Of a stretch of 64,000 bases of DNA, positions 25,568-35,765 are shown piece by piece. Numbering within the stretch: the first letter of the stretch is position 1; the number at the start of each line of letters is the position of its first letter. Both the position numbers and the translations under genes were made by a program. The stretch is from an uncultured Nostoc sp. (lineage in GTDB: Bacteria > Cyanobacteriota > Cyanobacteriia > Cyanobacteriales > Nostocaceae), in assembly GCF_937863485.1 (NCBI RefSeq), contig NZ_CALMFY010000185.1:1-64000 (forward strand), given 5' to 3'. The notes under the pieces are model-generated. The model was not told the origin of the DNA. It did not search any database and saw only the letters and a list, made by a program, of their open reading frames with translations.

Positions 25568-26887
25568 TTACAGCCCCTCAACTAACTGACGTGCAAATGC
25601 GATCGCCTCTGTTGGCGTTGAAACTTTCCCCTCAGCTTGTGCTACGGCAATTTCTGTCAACAGTTGGCCGATGATTGGCGAAGCTGGAATATCTAATGCT
25701 ATAATCAACTCCTTCCCGCTCACTAGTGGAATGGGATGAGCGACCAGATCATCAGGGTTCAGGTAGCGGTTGATTAAAGGTGCCCAAGCAAGGCAGCCTA
25801 TTGCTTTGGTTTCCAAAGTTGTAGCAACTCCTTTCTCTAGTGGGTTGTCACCAGACATCGCCTCTACCAAATTATCAAATGCTACAGCTAGCACTGCCGT
25901 AGCGGGAAACACAATATCTGCGTCATGGAACAAAAAGTATTGTTCTCGTAAGGACATATCGACTACTTGAAGCTGCGGTAACAATTTCAGAGCAGTGGTT
26001 ACACCCCGAATTTCGGCACGACTATAAGTTAGTTCGTGAAGCTCTATTTCTGCTAATTCCGGATTTGGGTTGACAAGACAAGCAAGTTTGGCAATACCTA
26101 ACCAAGTGGTTTTGATACTATCGCGGACATACTCTTGCAGTTGTGCCCCTAGTTGTTGCCAATTTTGAGTGAGTAAGGCAGCTGCATTGTCAACTGCTGC
26201 TAGTTTGATCAAGCTTTCACGGGTGGCATTTTTGAAGAAAGGGGCAAGTAACCCATCTTCCCAAGCACTTGTAATCCAAGGAGTACCCTGAGAATTTGCC
26301 AGCAGATAGCCAATTTCTACCCTAACTCGTTCAGCTGCAACTTTGCTGATATGTGATGCCAAAGAACGAATTGCGGCTTGGGTAGCTGGCTCAATAGTAA
26401 AACCTAGTTGGGCGGCTTGGCGATAACCTCGCATTAACCGCAAAGGGTCATCTTCTAAGTTCGCGGGTGATACCATTCGCAAAATGCCCTGTTGTAAGTC
26501 TACATAACCTTGTAGAGGATCGATAATTTCTTGTGTATGGGGATTATAGGCGATCGCATTTACTGTAAAATCCCGTCTGTGCAAATCAACTTCTAAACTA
26601 TTTCCTTCCTGTTGGGCAAAGTCAGCTGTAGCGTGGGGAAAAACCACACGGGCAATTTGTCGTTCTGCATCGAGTAATACAAAACCAGCTTTGTAATGAT
26701 GAGCGATCGCTCTCGCTACCTTTACCGCCTTAGATGGTATAACAAAATCTAGATCCAGATATTCGCGAGTTCTGCCAAGGATTGCATCTCGGACAGCACC
26801 ACCTACCATGTAAGCGGGTTGTGGCAGCAATTCCAAGCTAAAAGGCCAATTTTTGGGAGCTAGGGTAGAAAGAACTGATTCGTGCAT
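25568..26887 (-). CDS. tRNA nucleotidyltransferase (CCA-, CC- or A-adding)
   Basis: 439 residues from the ATG at 26887 (a TTG at 26902 is less likely). Class II nucleotidyltransferase: YMVGGAVRDAILGR, then the metal motif LDLDFVIP, RRDFTVNAIAYNP, and ANLEDDPLRLMRGYRQAAQLGF are the conserved head and neck motifs. It completes or repairs tRNA 3' ends in the cytosol. Some cyanobacteria, such as Synechocystis, split the job between CC-adding and A-adding enzymes, and sequence reading alone does not say which this is. Divergent from ycf34, with about 85 bp between. Confidence 0.9.
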   Translation of the reverse strand: MHESVLSTLAPKNWPFSLELLPQPAYMVGGAVRDAILGRTREYLDLDFVIPSKAVKVARAIAHHYKAGFVLLDAERQIARVVFPHATADFAQQEGNSLEVDLHRRDFTVNAIAYNPHTQEIIDPLQGYVDLQQGILRMVSPANLEDDPLRLMRGYRQAAQLGFTIEPATQAAIRSLASHISKVAAERVRVEIGYLLANSQGTPWITSAWEDGLLAPFFKNATRESLIKLAAVDNAAALLTQNWQQLGAQLQEYVRDSIKTTWLGIAKLACLVNPNPELAEIELHELTYSRAEIRGVTTALKLLPQLQVVDMSLREQYFLFHDADIVFPATAVLAVAFDNLVEAMSGDNPLEKGVATTLETKAIGCLAWAPLINRYLNPDDLVAHPIPLVSGKELIIALDIPASPIIGQLLTEIAVAQAEGKVSTPTEAIAFARQLVEGL

Positions 26888-26973
26888 TGTAATAAAAATC
26901 AACCCAGCAACTCATGAATAACAGTTGCGCTTAAGTTAGATTAACAATAAAGGCCCCTGGAGTTGGTTCTATT

Positions 26974-27222
26974 ATGTGTATTTGCGTGAATTGCCACTAT
27001 GTAGACCGCTGTTTTACCTATCATGCCGTAGAAGGGCAGCACCAACAGCCTCACTTGACTGAAACACCAAATTTTGATCCGAATGAACCTTCTATCAATG
27101 TCAACATTCGCACTAAAGAGGATGTAATTGAAATGGAATGGGATGTTGTTGGTTGTCTGAGCTTTAAGCGGGAAACGGGTAAGTGGTCGAAGTTGCGTCC
27201 TGGTGAATTAGTGCCGACTTGA
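26974..27222 (+). CDS. ycf34: Ycf34 family protein
   Basis: 82 residues with the diagnostic start MCICVNCHYVDRC; the four clustered cysteines probably bind an iron-sulfur cluster, as reported for the Synechocystis homologue, which has been linked to photosynthetic electron transport. Encoded in cyanobacteria and red-lineage plastids. Short, full-length, monocistronic. Supports the cyanobacterial assignment of the window. Confidence 0.95.
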   Translation: MCICVNCHYVDRCFTYHAVEGQHQQPHLTETPNFDPNEPSINVNIRTKEDVIEMEWDVVGCLSFKRETGKWSKLRPGELVPT

Positions 27223-27242
27223 TAGAAATTGATTGGTGTATC

Positions 27243-27339
27243 TTACAGCTATTTTCAGGTAAATAGACCACGGGGTAGGGGCACAGCAATGCTGTGCCCT
27301 TACGACAGATGTGCTTCAAATACATGATTTATGCTGTAA
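27243..27339. mobile_element. 97-bp MITE-like element, family IV copy 2
   Basis: Left end TTACAGCTATTTTCAGG; right end, reversed, TTACAGCATAAATCATG: the outer seven bases are a perfect inverted repeat and the match continues imperfectly to about 29 bp. Central hairpin GGGGCACAGCA/TGCTGTGCCC. It begins 21 bp after the ycf34 stop and might serve as its terminator. Confidence 0.65.
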
Positions 27340-27438
27340 TGAGATTTTGTCCATCAACGATCGCAAATTTATGATAGAGGAAGGAGGTGTCAGTCAAGCG
27401 ATCGCAGAAGATAAAGAAGCCAGCCCAGAGAAAACAGC

Positions 27439-27600
27439 ATGACCAACGCACAGCGACTAGACTATGTAGAAGATGAACTCGAAACTGTTAAGCGATTGCT
27501 AGTGTCTACTGCTAGCTACGCAGAATCAGCAAACAGGCGGCTTGATGAGTTGACCATAAAACAAGACCGTACTCAATTTCATCTTGATGAATTCAATTAA
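27439..27600 (+). CDS. Small coiled-coil hypothetical protein
   Basis: 53 residues, MTNAQRLDYVEDELETVKRL to ...DEFN. Heptad-like and highly charged, predicted to be one helix or coiled coil. I recognise the type as a small family common in Nostoc genomes, often in several copies, of unknown function. It sits between ycf34 and tsaB, preceded by a HIP1-like site and a weak GAGA ribosome site. Confidence 0.55.
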   Translation: MTNAQRLDYVEDELETVKRLLVSTASYAESANRRLDELTIKQDRTQFHLDEFN

Positions 27601-27666
27601 GAACCACTATGTTATATGCTTGAATAAATTACGTTAACTGTATAAAAACAGATATTTTAAGTAACT

Positions 27667-28323
27667 TTGATAACGGAACAAAAACACCTTGCAATAAATA
27701 AATACGCCTTGGGACTACACACGACCACTCCCGAATTGGGTTTGGCAATTAGTAGTTTTACTGGTGAAACTCGCTCTCAAATTTGGAATTTAGGGCGTGA
27801 TTTATCGAGCTTAGTGCATCAATATTTAATTGAATTTATCAAACCGCAAACTTGGGCAGATTTATCCTTTATCGCAGTTGCAAAAGGCCCTGGCGGCTTT
27901 ACTGGAACTCGGATTGGCGTTGTCACTGCTCGGACTTTAGGGCAACAGTTAGATATTCCTGTATTTGCAATTTCAACTTTGGCTGCGGTAGCTTGGTCGG
28001 AAGCAGGCAAAAGTCAAAATCCAAAAACTCTTGCTGTGGAAATGCCAGCCCAACGAGGTCAAATTTTTGCTGCTATTTATCAGTTTGAGCCAGATGCTTC
28101 TAAACTAAGAGTGTGTTTGCCAGATAGAGTGTTTACACCAGAAGCATGGCAGAAAACTTTAGCGAATTGGAACACTGATTATCAGTTGATTCAAGCTCAA
28201 TCTGGGTTAGCAGCGACGGTGACAAGTATTTTGGAACTAGCTAATCTCGATTGGCAAGAGGGCAAATGTCCTAATTGGTCAGAGGCTTTGCCATATTATG
28301 GGCAGCATCCAGTAGAAGTTTAA
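27667..28323 (+). CDS. tsaB: TsaB, tRNA t6A-modification protein
   Basis: 218 residues, ASKHA-fold TsaB, which pairs with TsaD and TsaE to make N6-threonylcarbamoyladenosine at position 37 of ANN-decoding tRNAs. Diagnostic features: YALGLHTTTPELGLAISSF at the start and FIAVAKGPGGFTGTRIGV, the TsaB glycine-rich loop. It begins with TTG at 27667; no ATG lies between there and the first conserved residues. Confidence 0.92.
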   Translation: MITEQKHLAINKYALGLHTTTPELGLAISSFTGETRSQIWNLGRDLSSLVHQYLIEFIKPQTWADLSFIAVAKGPGGFTGTRIGVVTARTLGQQLDIPVFAISTLAAVAWSEAGKSQNPKTLAVEMPAQRGQIFAAIYQFEPDASKLRVCLPDRVFTPEAWQKTLANWNTDYQLIQAQSGLAATVTSILELANLDWQEGKCPNWSEALPYYGQHPVEV

Positions 28324-28387
28324 CTGATATAGGTCAATTCCTTCGCCACGCTCTAATAATGCTAAGGAATCGCGCAGAAATAACTTA

Positions 28388-28532
28388 TACCATTTCTTTG
28401 TAAGGCTGCGCCAAATTTTCTTGGCTTCTTATTTTTTCTTTCTTTGTGTCCTTTGCGTCCTTCTCTACGAGACGCTGCGCGAATGCGGTTCGTTCCTCAT
28501 ATAGTTTGACGCATCTTCATACAGAATTGGTA
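28388..28532. mobile_element. MITE-like element, family V copy 1 (145 bp)
   Basis: Ends TACCATTTCTTTGTAAGG and (reversed) TACCAATTCTGTATGAAG form an imperfect inverted repeat; flanked by TTA on each side (28385-28387 and 28533-28535). It encloses a CTCTACGAGACGCTGCGCG palindrome. A related element is at 38775-38887 and a single end at 37376-37402. Confidence 0.5.
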
Positions 28533-28607
28533 TTACCTATAGAGCAATACGTTGGGTTAAGACTAAAACTATTTGTCAAAGTCAATTTTTTTTACGAACC
28601 GCTAAGG

Positions 28608-28638
28608 ACGCATTCGCGCAGCGTCTCGTAGAGAAGAA
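28608..28638. repeat. Palindromic dispersed repeat
   Basis: GACGCATTCGCGCAGCGTCT followed by CGTAGAGAAG, the inverse of the copy inside the MITE at about 28463-28492. The gap 28324-28959 contains no gene; AGGTCAAT at 28333 is inverted at 28688 (ATTGACCT), hinting at a larger composite unit around both palindromes. Confidence 0.55.
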
Positions 28639-28959
28639 CGCAAAGTAAGAGAGGGAAGAGAAGGAAGAAATTCTTAACTGAACTGTATTGACCTATAGAG
28701 GGATGGTGAATTCCATGAAACTCGTTGAAAAAATTACAGCTTTTCAATGATAATCCTTGAATAAATTTCCTGAAAAGACCTAATATTATTTTTCAGAAAT
28801 ACTCGTTTTCTTCGGATGACAGCAATAGTTTGCAGAGAATACGATGTGGGAAATAATTGCTATGTGTCCACAGCAGTACTGCAATCAATGAAACAAGAAC
28901 CAGAGTTAAGATAATTCAGCAATAAATGTAGACACCTTTTTATAACCCAAAGTAAATTT

Positions 28960-29415
28960 ATGGATTTGACAAAACTCAAGTGGACTAAAAATGTAAATCA
29001 TCAAGGTGATGATAAATATTGGGCTTATCAAAATATTGACCCGGATTTAAATACTTTTCGATTAAATTGGAAAACAGAACAGGCAAAGAATGCCCTTAAA
29101 CCACAGGAAAGCGAACTCATTCTTTTAAGACAGCGTACCAAAGTAACGCATATTGTCAAACTTCTGAACAATACTTTGCATAAAGAGCCTCCCGATGGAG
29201 AATTTAGTATCTCCCGTCTCGTTGAAGTAGTTTGGATAGCAGATTATTGGAGTGTACCTCCAGAACAAAAAATGATGTTTGGTTATGATGTCCATTTTCA
29301 AGGAGGTAAAGTGATGAAGTTGGAAACGCCTACATTCAACGAACATTGGGGAAGCCGAGGCGGATTAGTAGAATTTCAAAAGCATGTTCTAAACGCGCTT
29401 AAATTAGAACGGTAA
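28960..29415 (+). CDS. Hypothetical protein
   Basis: 151 residues starting MDLTKLKWTKNVNHQGDDKY, rich in Trp, Lys and aromatic residues, without signal peptide or membrane segment. The segment ESELILLRQRTKVTHIVKLLN followed by FSISRLVEVVWIADYW resembles the beta-barrel rhythm of PUA/EVE-like domains, but I cannot assign a family. Good coding character and a clean ATG argue for a real gene. No operon partners. Confidence 0.6.
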   Translation: MDLTKLKWTKNVNHQGDDKYWAYQNIDPDLNTFRLNWKTEQAKNALKPQESELILLRQRTKVTHIVKLLNNTLHKEPPDGEFSISRLVEVVWIADYWSVPPEQKMMFGYDVHFQGGKVMKLETPTFNEHWGSRGGLVEFQKHVLNALKLER

Positions 29416-29473
29416 TATGCATTTTTCTTGGGGTTTTAAGCGATCGCACGCATCACGGTGCATAAATCCAAAA

Positions 29474-30391
29474 TCAAAACAGCCACAGCCAAACTGGGAG
29501 AGTCACCAGCAATACTATAGCCCCAGCAGCTAAGGCAGTAACTGCCAGATCGCGATCAAGATTGAATGTCTCAGCAATTACCAGTGTGGCAAAAGCTGGA
29601 GGCATTGCCATTTGTAGCACGATGATCTTTGCTATCGGCCCAGTTAATCCAAACAGTGGTAAGATGCTGCCCAATATTAAGGGAACTAACAACATTTTGA
29701 TTCCCAAGCTCATCCCTGCTTGTGGTAGGCTACGCCAAGATTTGAGCAGCGCCAGTCGCATTCCAATTAATACCAAAGATAAAGTTACACTACTCCAAGC
29801 AAATTTCTCTAGGCAGAATTCCACTATTGTGGGAATTGTTACTTCTCGAAATAGCAAGCCAAATCCGAAACCCCACAGGGCAGGATTAATTAATATGGGC
29901 CTAGCAATCTGCCAATGATTATGGATACCACCGCCAAAACGCGCTGCTAGTAACACACCCAAGCCATAAGCTCCTGGGAATGAACCTAGCAAATCGTAAA
30001 ATAGTGCCCAAGCAAAGTATTCCTTACCTACCATTGCTAAGGTAATGGGAAAGCCAAGATAACCTGTATTACCCAACATTGCTGCTAATATCAAGCTAGC
30101 TTGAGTCGATTGTTGAGGGACGGTATTTCTAAAATAGGCTTGTGCTTTAATCCCTAACCAAGCTAAAAATGCGCCTAGTAAAATGGCTAGGTAAGCGATC
30201 GCAGGTGCAATCCAAATTTGCTCCGACAAGCTAGATTGACGCAAAAAGGATACTATGCTTATGGGTACTCCCACCCAAAAAAGAAACTGTCCCAAACGAG
30301 TAGGAACTGTCACAGGTAGTTTGCGTCCCAGAATAAAACCTACCAGGACTAATCCTCCCAGCTTGACGTATAGTTCTAAAAGGTTTGTCAA
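29474..30391 (-). CDS. AEC-family (auxin efflux carrier-like) permease
   Basis: About 305 residues from a TTG at 30391 (LTNLLELYVKLGGLVLVGFI); an in-frame TTG at 30454 would add 21 residues and collide with the neighbouring promoter. Around ten hydrophobic helices in two five-helix halves; LAAMLGNTGYLGFPI carries the NTGYLGFP motif of the family. Bacterial members move organic acids or amino acids such as malate. Divergent from the VanY-like gene with about 100 bp between. Confidence 0.82.
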   Translation of the reverse strand: MTNLLELYVKLGGLVLVGFILGRKLPVTVPTRLGQFLFWVGVPISIVSFLRQSSLSEQIWIAPAIAYLAILLGAFLAWLGIKAQAYFRNTVPQQSTQASLILAAMLGNTGYLGFPITLAMVGKEYFAWALFYDLLGSFPGAYGLGVLLAARFGGGIHNHWQIARPILINPALWGFGFGLLFREVTIPTIVEFCLEKFAWSSVTLSLVLIGMRLALLKSWRSLPQAGMSLGIKMLLVPLILGSILPLFGLTGPIAKIIVLQMAMPPAFATLVIAETFNLDRDLAVTALAAGAIVLLVTLPVWLWLF

Positions 30392-30493
30392 GATTGCGCC
30401 TAAAAACCACAGATGTAAAATGCTACCTGTTCCGTCTACTTTTGTCCAGTGCAAAATCTGTTATGGTTATCCCACAAAAACAGGAGTTTACCC

Positions 30494-31297
30494 TTGAATA
30501 AGGCTGGGTTTTCTGGAAAACCGCAAAACTCATCGAATGACCTTGGTGATGATATTCCAGTGGCTGTACGCGATACCCCTGATGCAACACCTAAAATTTG
30601 GTTGCAACCCCGAATTATTCTGATTGGGGGAATAACAGGATTTGTCCTGCTGGCTTTAATTAGCGGTTTTTTGTTTTTCCTCACTGCACCCAAAAAAACT
30701 GCTGATTCTCAACGTTTACCAGCTACTTCTGCTCCTCCAACTCCAGCAGCATCTAATAATTCTAGCGATACTGTGTTAGGGCATTTTCCCTACCCAGAAG
30801 CCCCTCAGTCAGAACTAGTAACCATCTCCACAAATAGGGGCATTAGAATGCGAAAAGCTGCTGCCCAAAAATTTGAGGAGATGGTAGCAGCAGCACGGAG
30901 TGCAGGTGTAATTTTAGTGCCAATTTCTGGCTTTCGCTCAGTCAAAGATCAGGAGCAGTTGTTTTTTAATGTCGGTGCCCAGCGAAATCAGACGCCAGCA
31001 GAACGAGCTGCCCTCAGCGCTCCTCCTGGTCATAGCGAACATCACACAGGTTATGCTGTGGATGTTGGAGATGGAGCAGTACCAGCAACTAATCTCCAAA
31101 CCAACTTTGACAAGACCAAGGCTTATCAATGGCTGCAAGCAAATGCAGCACGTTTTAGCTTTGAAATGTCATTTCCTAAAGATAATATTCAAGGTGTGAG
31201 TTATGAGCCTTGGCACTGGCGTTTTGTAGGTGATCGCGATAGTTTGGAAATGTTCTACAAAGCCAGAAATTTGAAACCCGCTAAGATACCTCAATAA
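30494..31297 (+). CDS. VanY-like D-alanyl-D-alanine carboxypeptidase (M15)
   Basis: 267 residues from a TTG at 30494, chosen because AGGAG (30483-30487) sits seven bases upstream; the earlier frame opening at 30449 overlaps the divergent gene. One membrane anchor (IILIGGITGFVLLALISGFL), a Ser/Pro-rich linker, then the periplasmic peptidase domain with zinc ligands in GHSEHHTGYAVDVGD and EPWHWRFVG. It trims D-Ala from peptidoglycan stem peptides. Confidence 0.9.
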   Translation: MNKAGFSGKPQNSSNDLGDDIPVAVRDTPDATPKIWLQPRIILIGGITGFVLLALISGFLFFLTAPKKTADSQRLPATSAPPTPAASNNSSDTVLGHFPYPEAPQSELVTISTNRGIRMRKAAAQKFEEMVAAARSAGVILVPISGFRSVKDQEQLFFNVGAQRNQTPAERAALSAPPGHSEHHTGYAVDVGDGAVPATNLQTNFDKTKAYQWLQANAARFSFEMSFPKDNIQGVSYEPWHWRFVGDRDSLEMFYKARNLKPAKIPQ

Positions 31298-31478
31298 AAG
31301 TTGAGGTAGAGATTACTATCTTTTTATAAAGGAGTTGCTTGTGTATCATTTCTGAATAGTATGGTATTGAGAAATGATACGCAAAATTAGGGACTTCCAA
31401 CAAAAGATCCGCTTTTTTCCATTCCCCTGCCCCTACTCTGTGTCACAAGTTATTAAAACTTGGAAAAATTAACTGCGC

Positions 31479-31949
31479 TTACTGAGTATTTAGTTCTGCC
31501 GTGATACATCGCGAATCTATGACAGCTGTCTTACCAGCAGAGCCACTAACGCGCCAGTAAGGTGTAATGGTGTGGGTTCCAGAAGGAATTGGCACAATAG
31601 CAATTACAGCGCGACCTTCATAATACTGTTGATGGTTGGCAAGGTTACCTGGCCCATAAGTATCTTCTCCCGGAACTCCACCATCAATAGAATAAGATAT
31701 ACGTACTTCAGCAGCATCATCTATACCAACGTCTGCACTTACGTGGACAATAGCATTGGTAGTAGAACCGTAGTTAGTAACTGTGGCACTTAATCCCGGA
31801 ATTGGTTGAAAACCATTAGCGGGAGTTATACTTACAAAATTAAATGCACATTTTCCTTGAGATGCTGGAATAGCTTGTGTCGGTAACATACCAACTACCA
31901 TGTTGGTTAGTAAACCACACATACCGATAAGCATTATAGGCTTTTTCAT
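31479..31949 (-). CDS. Secreted hypothetical protein
   Basis: 156 residues. Sec signal peptide (MKKPIMLIGMCGLLTNMVVG then MLPTQA) with a likely cut after AIPA. The mature part is beta-rich, with two cysteines (CAFNF and SRCITAEL) that could form a disulfide, and looks like an immunoglobulin-type sandwich (VHVSADVGIDDAAEVRISYS, GTHTITPYWRVSG). No known family. Monocistronic. Confidence 0.65.
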   Translation of the reverse strand: MKKPIMLIGMCGLLTNMVVGMLPTQAIPASQGKCAFNFVSITPANGFQPIPGLSATVTNYGSTTNAIVHVSADVGIDDAAEVRISYSIDGGVPGEDTYGPGNLANHQQYYEGRAVIAIVPIPSGTHTITPYWRVSGSAGKTAVIDSRCITAELNTQ

Positions 31950-32361
31950 TCTTTTCGTATCCTGTATTTCTCTAATACTCTCAACGGTTTTTGGTGTGCA
32001 AGTAAGTGCTAACTTTGGGCGTGGTAAAATAAATCAAACACAAATTATTATGTATTTGAAAAGATTGATTTGGCGCTAAATCAGGTAGGATTACGCTCTC
32101 AGGTATTGAAAATAAAGTTATTTGATGTTTGTATCAAGTATTCTTAATAATTTTATATACTTCACAGCAGGTGATATAAATGGTTGCGTTACAGGTCACG
32201 ACGATCTAGTAGCAATTATGCAGAAAAGCAATCAGTACTACTGACTGATTATCATCCAGATCAAGCCTCGGCTTACCAAAACGTCTACCACTTACAGCTA
32301 TTTATCTGAAAACTGCTGTAGTTGGCTGAGATTTTTCTTTGACCAGAGTGATGGAATAGCG
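31950..32361. other. Gene-free gap
   Basis: 412 bp with no credible gene. It contains TTACAGCTATTTATCTGAAAA at about 32291-32311, which resembles one end of the family IV repeat but has no partner end. Confidence 0.5.
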
Positions 32362-34209
32362 TTAGTCTCCAGTGCCATGTCCTGAACTCTGAGTTTTAGC
32401 TTCTGATGGCTCAGGCTGAGGTTTTTGATACTTACCTGGATACTTATGCTGAAAATAAGCTTCCAGCACTTGTAAAACCATCGGCCCACAAACAGTACCG
32501 CCATGTTCGCCAGTATTTTCCCCAAAAGCCACAACCACAATTTCCGGCTTATTACTGGGGGCATAAGCACCAAACCAAGTATGATTTGGGCGACCAACAC
32601 CGGCTTCAGCAGTGCCACTTTTCCCAGACGCTGGGGCAATTGTCGGTACGTCTAAGCGCTTACCTGTACCCTCACTCACCACCTTCCGCAGTCCCTCACG
32701 GAGAACTTTGATGGTTTCCGGCTTCATATTTAAGGATTCTCGCCAACTTTTTGCTTCTTCGTTGTCTTTGAGCAAATGCGGCTGAACTCGATACCCACCA
32801 TTAGCAGGAACAGAAAACATAATCGCTGATTGCAGGGGTGTGACTTGCAAAGCGCCTTGACCAATTGACATATTGATAGTGTCACCTACACTCCAAGGCG
32901 TCTTCAAAACTCTCTGCTTCCATGTTTCATCTGGAACCAAGCCTTTTGATTCTTCGTTGGAAAATTCAATGCCAGTTTTTTGACCAAACCCGTATTTGCG
33001 ACTCCATTGGATTAAAGTTGGGCCACCAACTTTTCTGCCAACTTGATAGAAAAAAGTATCGCTACTCATAGCGATCGCTCTGGGAAATCCCAATGGCCCA
33101 AATCCGGCGTGGTTCCACTCACCAAAAGTCACCCCACCAACAGTCAGGGAACCAAAGGTCTGTAATACTGAGTCAGGAGAGAATTGACCTGATTCGAGTC
33201 CGGCTGTGGTAGTGACAATTTTGAAGGTACTAGCAGGTGGAAAGGCACTCAGGGCCCGATTGATCAAGGGATGGTCTTTACCTTGCACGCTTTCCCAATC
33301 TTTCTGGGAGAGTTTTTGTTTGGAGAAGATGTTTGGGTCAAAGGTGGGGTAAGATACCAGTGCTAAAACAGCACCGTTATTCGGGTCAAGTGCGGCGATC
33401 GCGCCTCGGTGATTTCCCAAAGCTTTTTCTGCTGCCTTTTGCACATCCAAATCTATGGTCAGGTGCAAATCGTTACCAGCTTTTGCCTGTTTCTCCCCCA
33501 AAACCCGGATTGGTCTACCCGCACCATCTACTTCCACCTGCTGACCGCCCCATTCGCCCCGCAGAGTTTTCTCATAGGCTTTTTCCACCCCCATCTGACC
33601 GATTACGTCTCCCAGTCGATAGCCTTCCTGCTTCTTGTCCTTTAACTGGTCGGCGGTCAATTCCCGCGTATAACCGAGTACATGTGCTAATTGCTTACCG
33701 TGAGGGTAATAACGTACAGAATCTCGATTTATTTCTACTTCTGGTAGTTCATTTTTATACTCCTTTAATGCCGTGATTTGTGCTTCATTTAGATCACGAG
33801 CAATGCGGATCAGCGAAGAAGAATTAGCAGCTGCTAGTTCTAATTTCTTTTCCATCTCGTCTTGCGGGATGTTGAGAATTTGCGCTAGACGCGGGCCGAC
33901 TACTGACCAGGAAGGCTTAGTATGTGCCATCGGCCACAAATATACAGAGCTAGGATAGCGAGTACTGGCTAAAAGTTTGCCATTTCGGTCAAAAATATTG
34001 CCCCGTTCTGGTTGTTTGAGAATCATCCGAATTCGGTTCGCTTCGGCTCGTTCCCGGAGTTTTGGCCCTTCAACAATTTGCAAATATGCCAAACGCGCCC
34101 CAATACCAGCGGTCATTAATAGGGTAAATACGATTAAAAATATTGATTGGAAACCACGTCCAACTGTACGTGTATCTTTTTTACTGCCAATTGATGGGAA
34201 TAAAGACAT
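32362..34209 (-). CDS. mrdA: Penicillin-binding protein 2, transpeptidase
   Basis: 615 residues from the ATG at 34209 (MSLFPSIGSKK); an upstream in-frame start at 34251 adds 14 residues without family similarity. One N-terminal membrane anchor (FQSIFLIVFTLLMTAGIGAR), the PBP dimerisation domain with RGNIFDRNGKLLA, then the transpeptidase with Ser327 in PPASTFK, SSD in AMSSDTFFYQ and KSGTAE. It crosslinks peptidoglycan for cell elongation with RodA. Divergent from the PotA-like gene. Confidence 0.92.
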   Translation of the reverse strand: MSLFPSIGSKKDTRTVGRGFQSIFLIVFTLLMTAGIGARLAYLQIVEGPKLRERAEANRIRMILKQPERGNIFDRNGKLLASTRYPSSVYLWPMAHTKPSWSVVGPRLAQILNIPQDEMEKKLELAAANSSSLIRIARDLNEAQITALKEYKNELPEVEINRDSVRYYPHGKQLAHVLGYTRELTADQLKDKKQEGYRLGDVIGQMGVEKAYEKTLRGEWGGQQVEVDGAGRPIRVLGEKQAKAGNDLHLTIDLDVQKAAEKALGNHRGAIAALDPNNGAVLALVSYPTFDPNIFSKQKLSQKDWESVQGKDHPLINRALSAFPPASTFKIVTTTAGLESGQFSPDSVLQTFGSLTVGGVTFGEWNHAGFGPLGFPRAIAMSSDTFFYQVGRKVGGPTLIQWSRKYGFGQKTGIEFSNEESKGLVPDETWKQRVLKTPWSVGDTINMSIGQGALQVTPLQSAIMFSVPANGGYRVQPHLLKDNEEAKSWRESLNMKPETIKVLREGLRKVVSEGTGKRLDVPTIAPASGKSGTAEAGVGRPNHTWFGAYAPSNKPEIVVVAFGENTGEHGGTVCGPMVLQVLEAYFQHKYPGKYQKPQPEPSEAKTQSSGHGTGD

Positions 34210-34411
34210 AAGACAAAGAATGATTTCAAGAGCGGTATTATCTGTATACAATTACCCTAAACTCTTCCCCAGTCATGGTACGAAAGAATCGGGCGAGTAT
34301 ATTCATTCCTGAACAATTGTTTTTGGCGGATACAATAAACCAAAGTGTCAAATCTAGTCTGCCCAATAGACTATTGACATCACGTAAGATCACGGCATTC
34401 TACTAAGGATT

Positions 34412-35539
34412 ATGGCTCAAATTGTAATGCAGAATCAGAGGGGGATAACAACTTTTCAGCCACTTGATGTTGAACTGCGTAATGTCTTCAAGTTTTTTAA
34501 CCAAGAACCAGCAGTAAATGGAATCGACTTGGATGTTAGACAAGGAGAATTTTTTAGTATTTTAGGCCCCTCCGGTTGTGGTAAAACAACAACACTGCGC
34601 TTAATTGCTGGGTTTGAAATCGCTGACGCTGGCAAGGTATTGATTCAGGGTCAGTCTATGACTAATGTGCCGCCTTACCGCCGACCCGTCAATACTGTGT
34701 TTCAAAGTTACGCTTTATTTAACCACCTGAATGTCTGGGATAACATCGCCTTTGGATTGAGGTTAAAAAAAATACGCAAATCGCAAATTGAAGCTAGAGT
34801 CGAAGAAGCTTTAAAACTGGTGAAAATGGAAAGTTTGCGATCGCGCTTTCCCAATCAACTTTCTGGTGGTCAACAGCAGCGAGTTGCTTTAGCAAGGGCC
34901 CTAGTCAACCGTCCCACCGTCGTATTACTGGATGAACCTTTAGGGGCGTTAGATTTGAAACTACGTAAGGAAATGCAGATTGAGTTATCAAATTTACACA
35001 CAGACTTGGGATTGACCTTTGTGATGGTGACACACGACCAAGAAGAAGCATTGTCTTTGAGCGATCGCATTGCCGTGATGAACCAAGGTAAAATTGAACA
35101 AGTTGGCACTCCCAGCCAAATTTATGAACGTCCCCAGACATCCTTTGTTGCTGATTTTATTGGCGATACTAATTTATTCAGCGGTGAAATCGTAGCGGTA
35201 GACTCCTCTAATGTGCAAATTTCGACGAAAACGGGACTTTCAATTGTGATTAGCCGCGCTGAAGATACACCATCTGAATTATCACAAGCGGTGGTAGTGA
35301 GTGTGCGCCCAGAAAAAATACAGCTTTCGCTTTATCCACCCAATTTGCCAGCTAACTCCTTTGAAGGACGGCTTGTCAATGTTATGTATTTGGGCACACA
35401 CGTTAATTATGTTGTGCAATTAACAAATGGCATTAACATAAATGTGTTGCAACCTAATACTTTTGGCACTCTACCAGACCGCGACACGCCCATCTACGCT
35501 TGGTGGGCAGAAAATGATTGTTTAGCTATTAGTCAATAG
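34412..35539 (+). CDS. PotA-type ABC transporter ATP-binding protein
   Basis: 375 residues. NBD with Walker A GPSGCGKT (52-59), Q-loop FQSYALF, signature [15 protein letters not shown], Walker [13 protein letters not shown] and H-loop VTHDQEEA, followed by a TOBE domain (about 285-370). Closest in style to spermidine/putrescine PotA. No permease or binding-protein genes are adjacent, so it must act with components encoded elsewhere. Confidence 0.88.
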   Translation: MAQIVMQNQRGITTFQPLDVELRNVFKFFNQEPAVNGIDLDVRQGEFFSILGPSGCGKTTTLRLIAGFEIADAGKVLIQGQSMTNVPPYRRPVNTVFQSYALFNHLNVWDNIAFGLRLKKIRKSQIEARVEEALKLVKMESLRSRFPNQLSGGQQQRVALARALVNRPTVVLLDEPLGALDLKLRKEMQIELSNLHTDLGLTFVMVTHDQEEALSLSDRIAVMNQGKIEQVGTPSQIYERPQTSFVADFIGDTNLFSGEIVAVDSSNVQISTKTGLSIVISRAEDTPSELSQAVVVSVRPEKIQLSLYPPNLPANSFEGRLVNVMYLGTHVNYVVQLTNGININVLQPNTFGTLPDRDTPIYAWWAENDCLAISQ

Positions 35540-35765
35540 TTATAAGAATCTGTTTTAATTAGTAAAAGGATCACTTTCTTCAGTTCCCTCGCCTGGTAAA
35601 AAATTCACTTACAACCAGAAATTATTAGTTTGCTCAGTCTGTCACCTGATATTTATAGCGGCTTGGTAGATAATTATTCTTAGTTAAATCTTATCGGTGC
35701 GAACGGTGAGTTATAACATTTAGTAATGGAATAACACCTTGACCCTGTACTAGGAATACCAACCC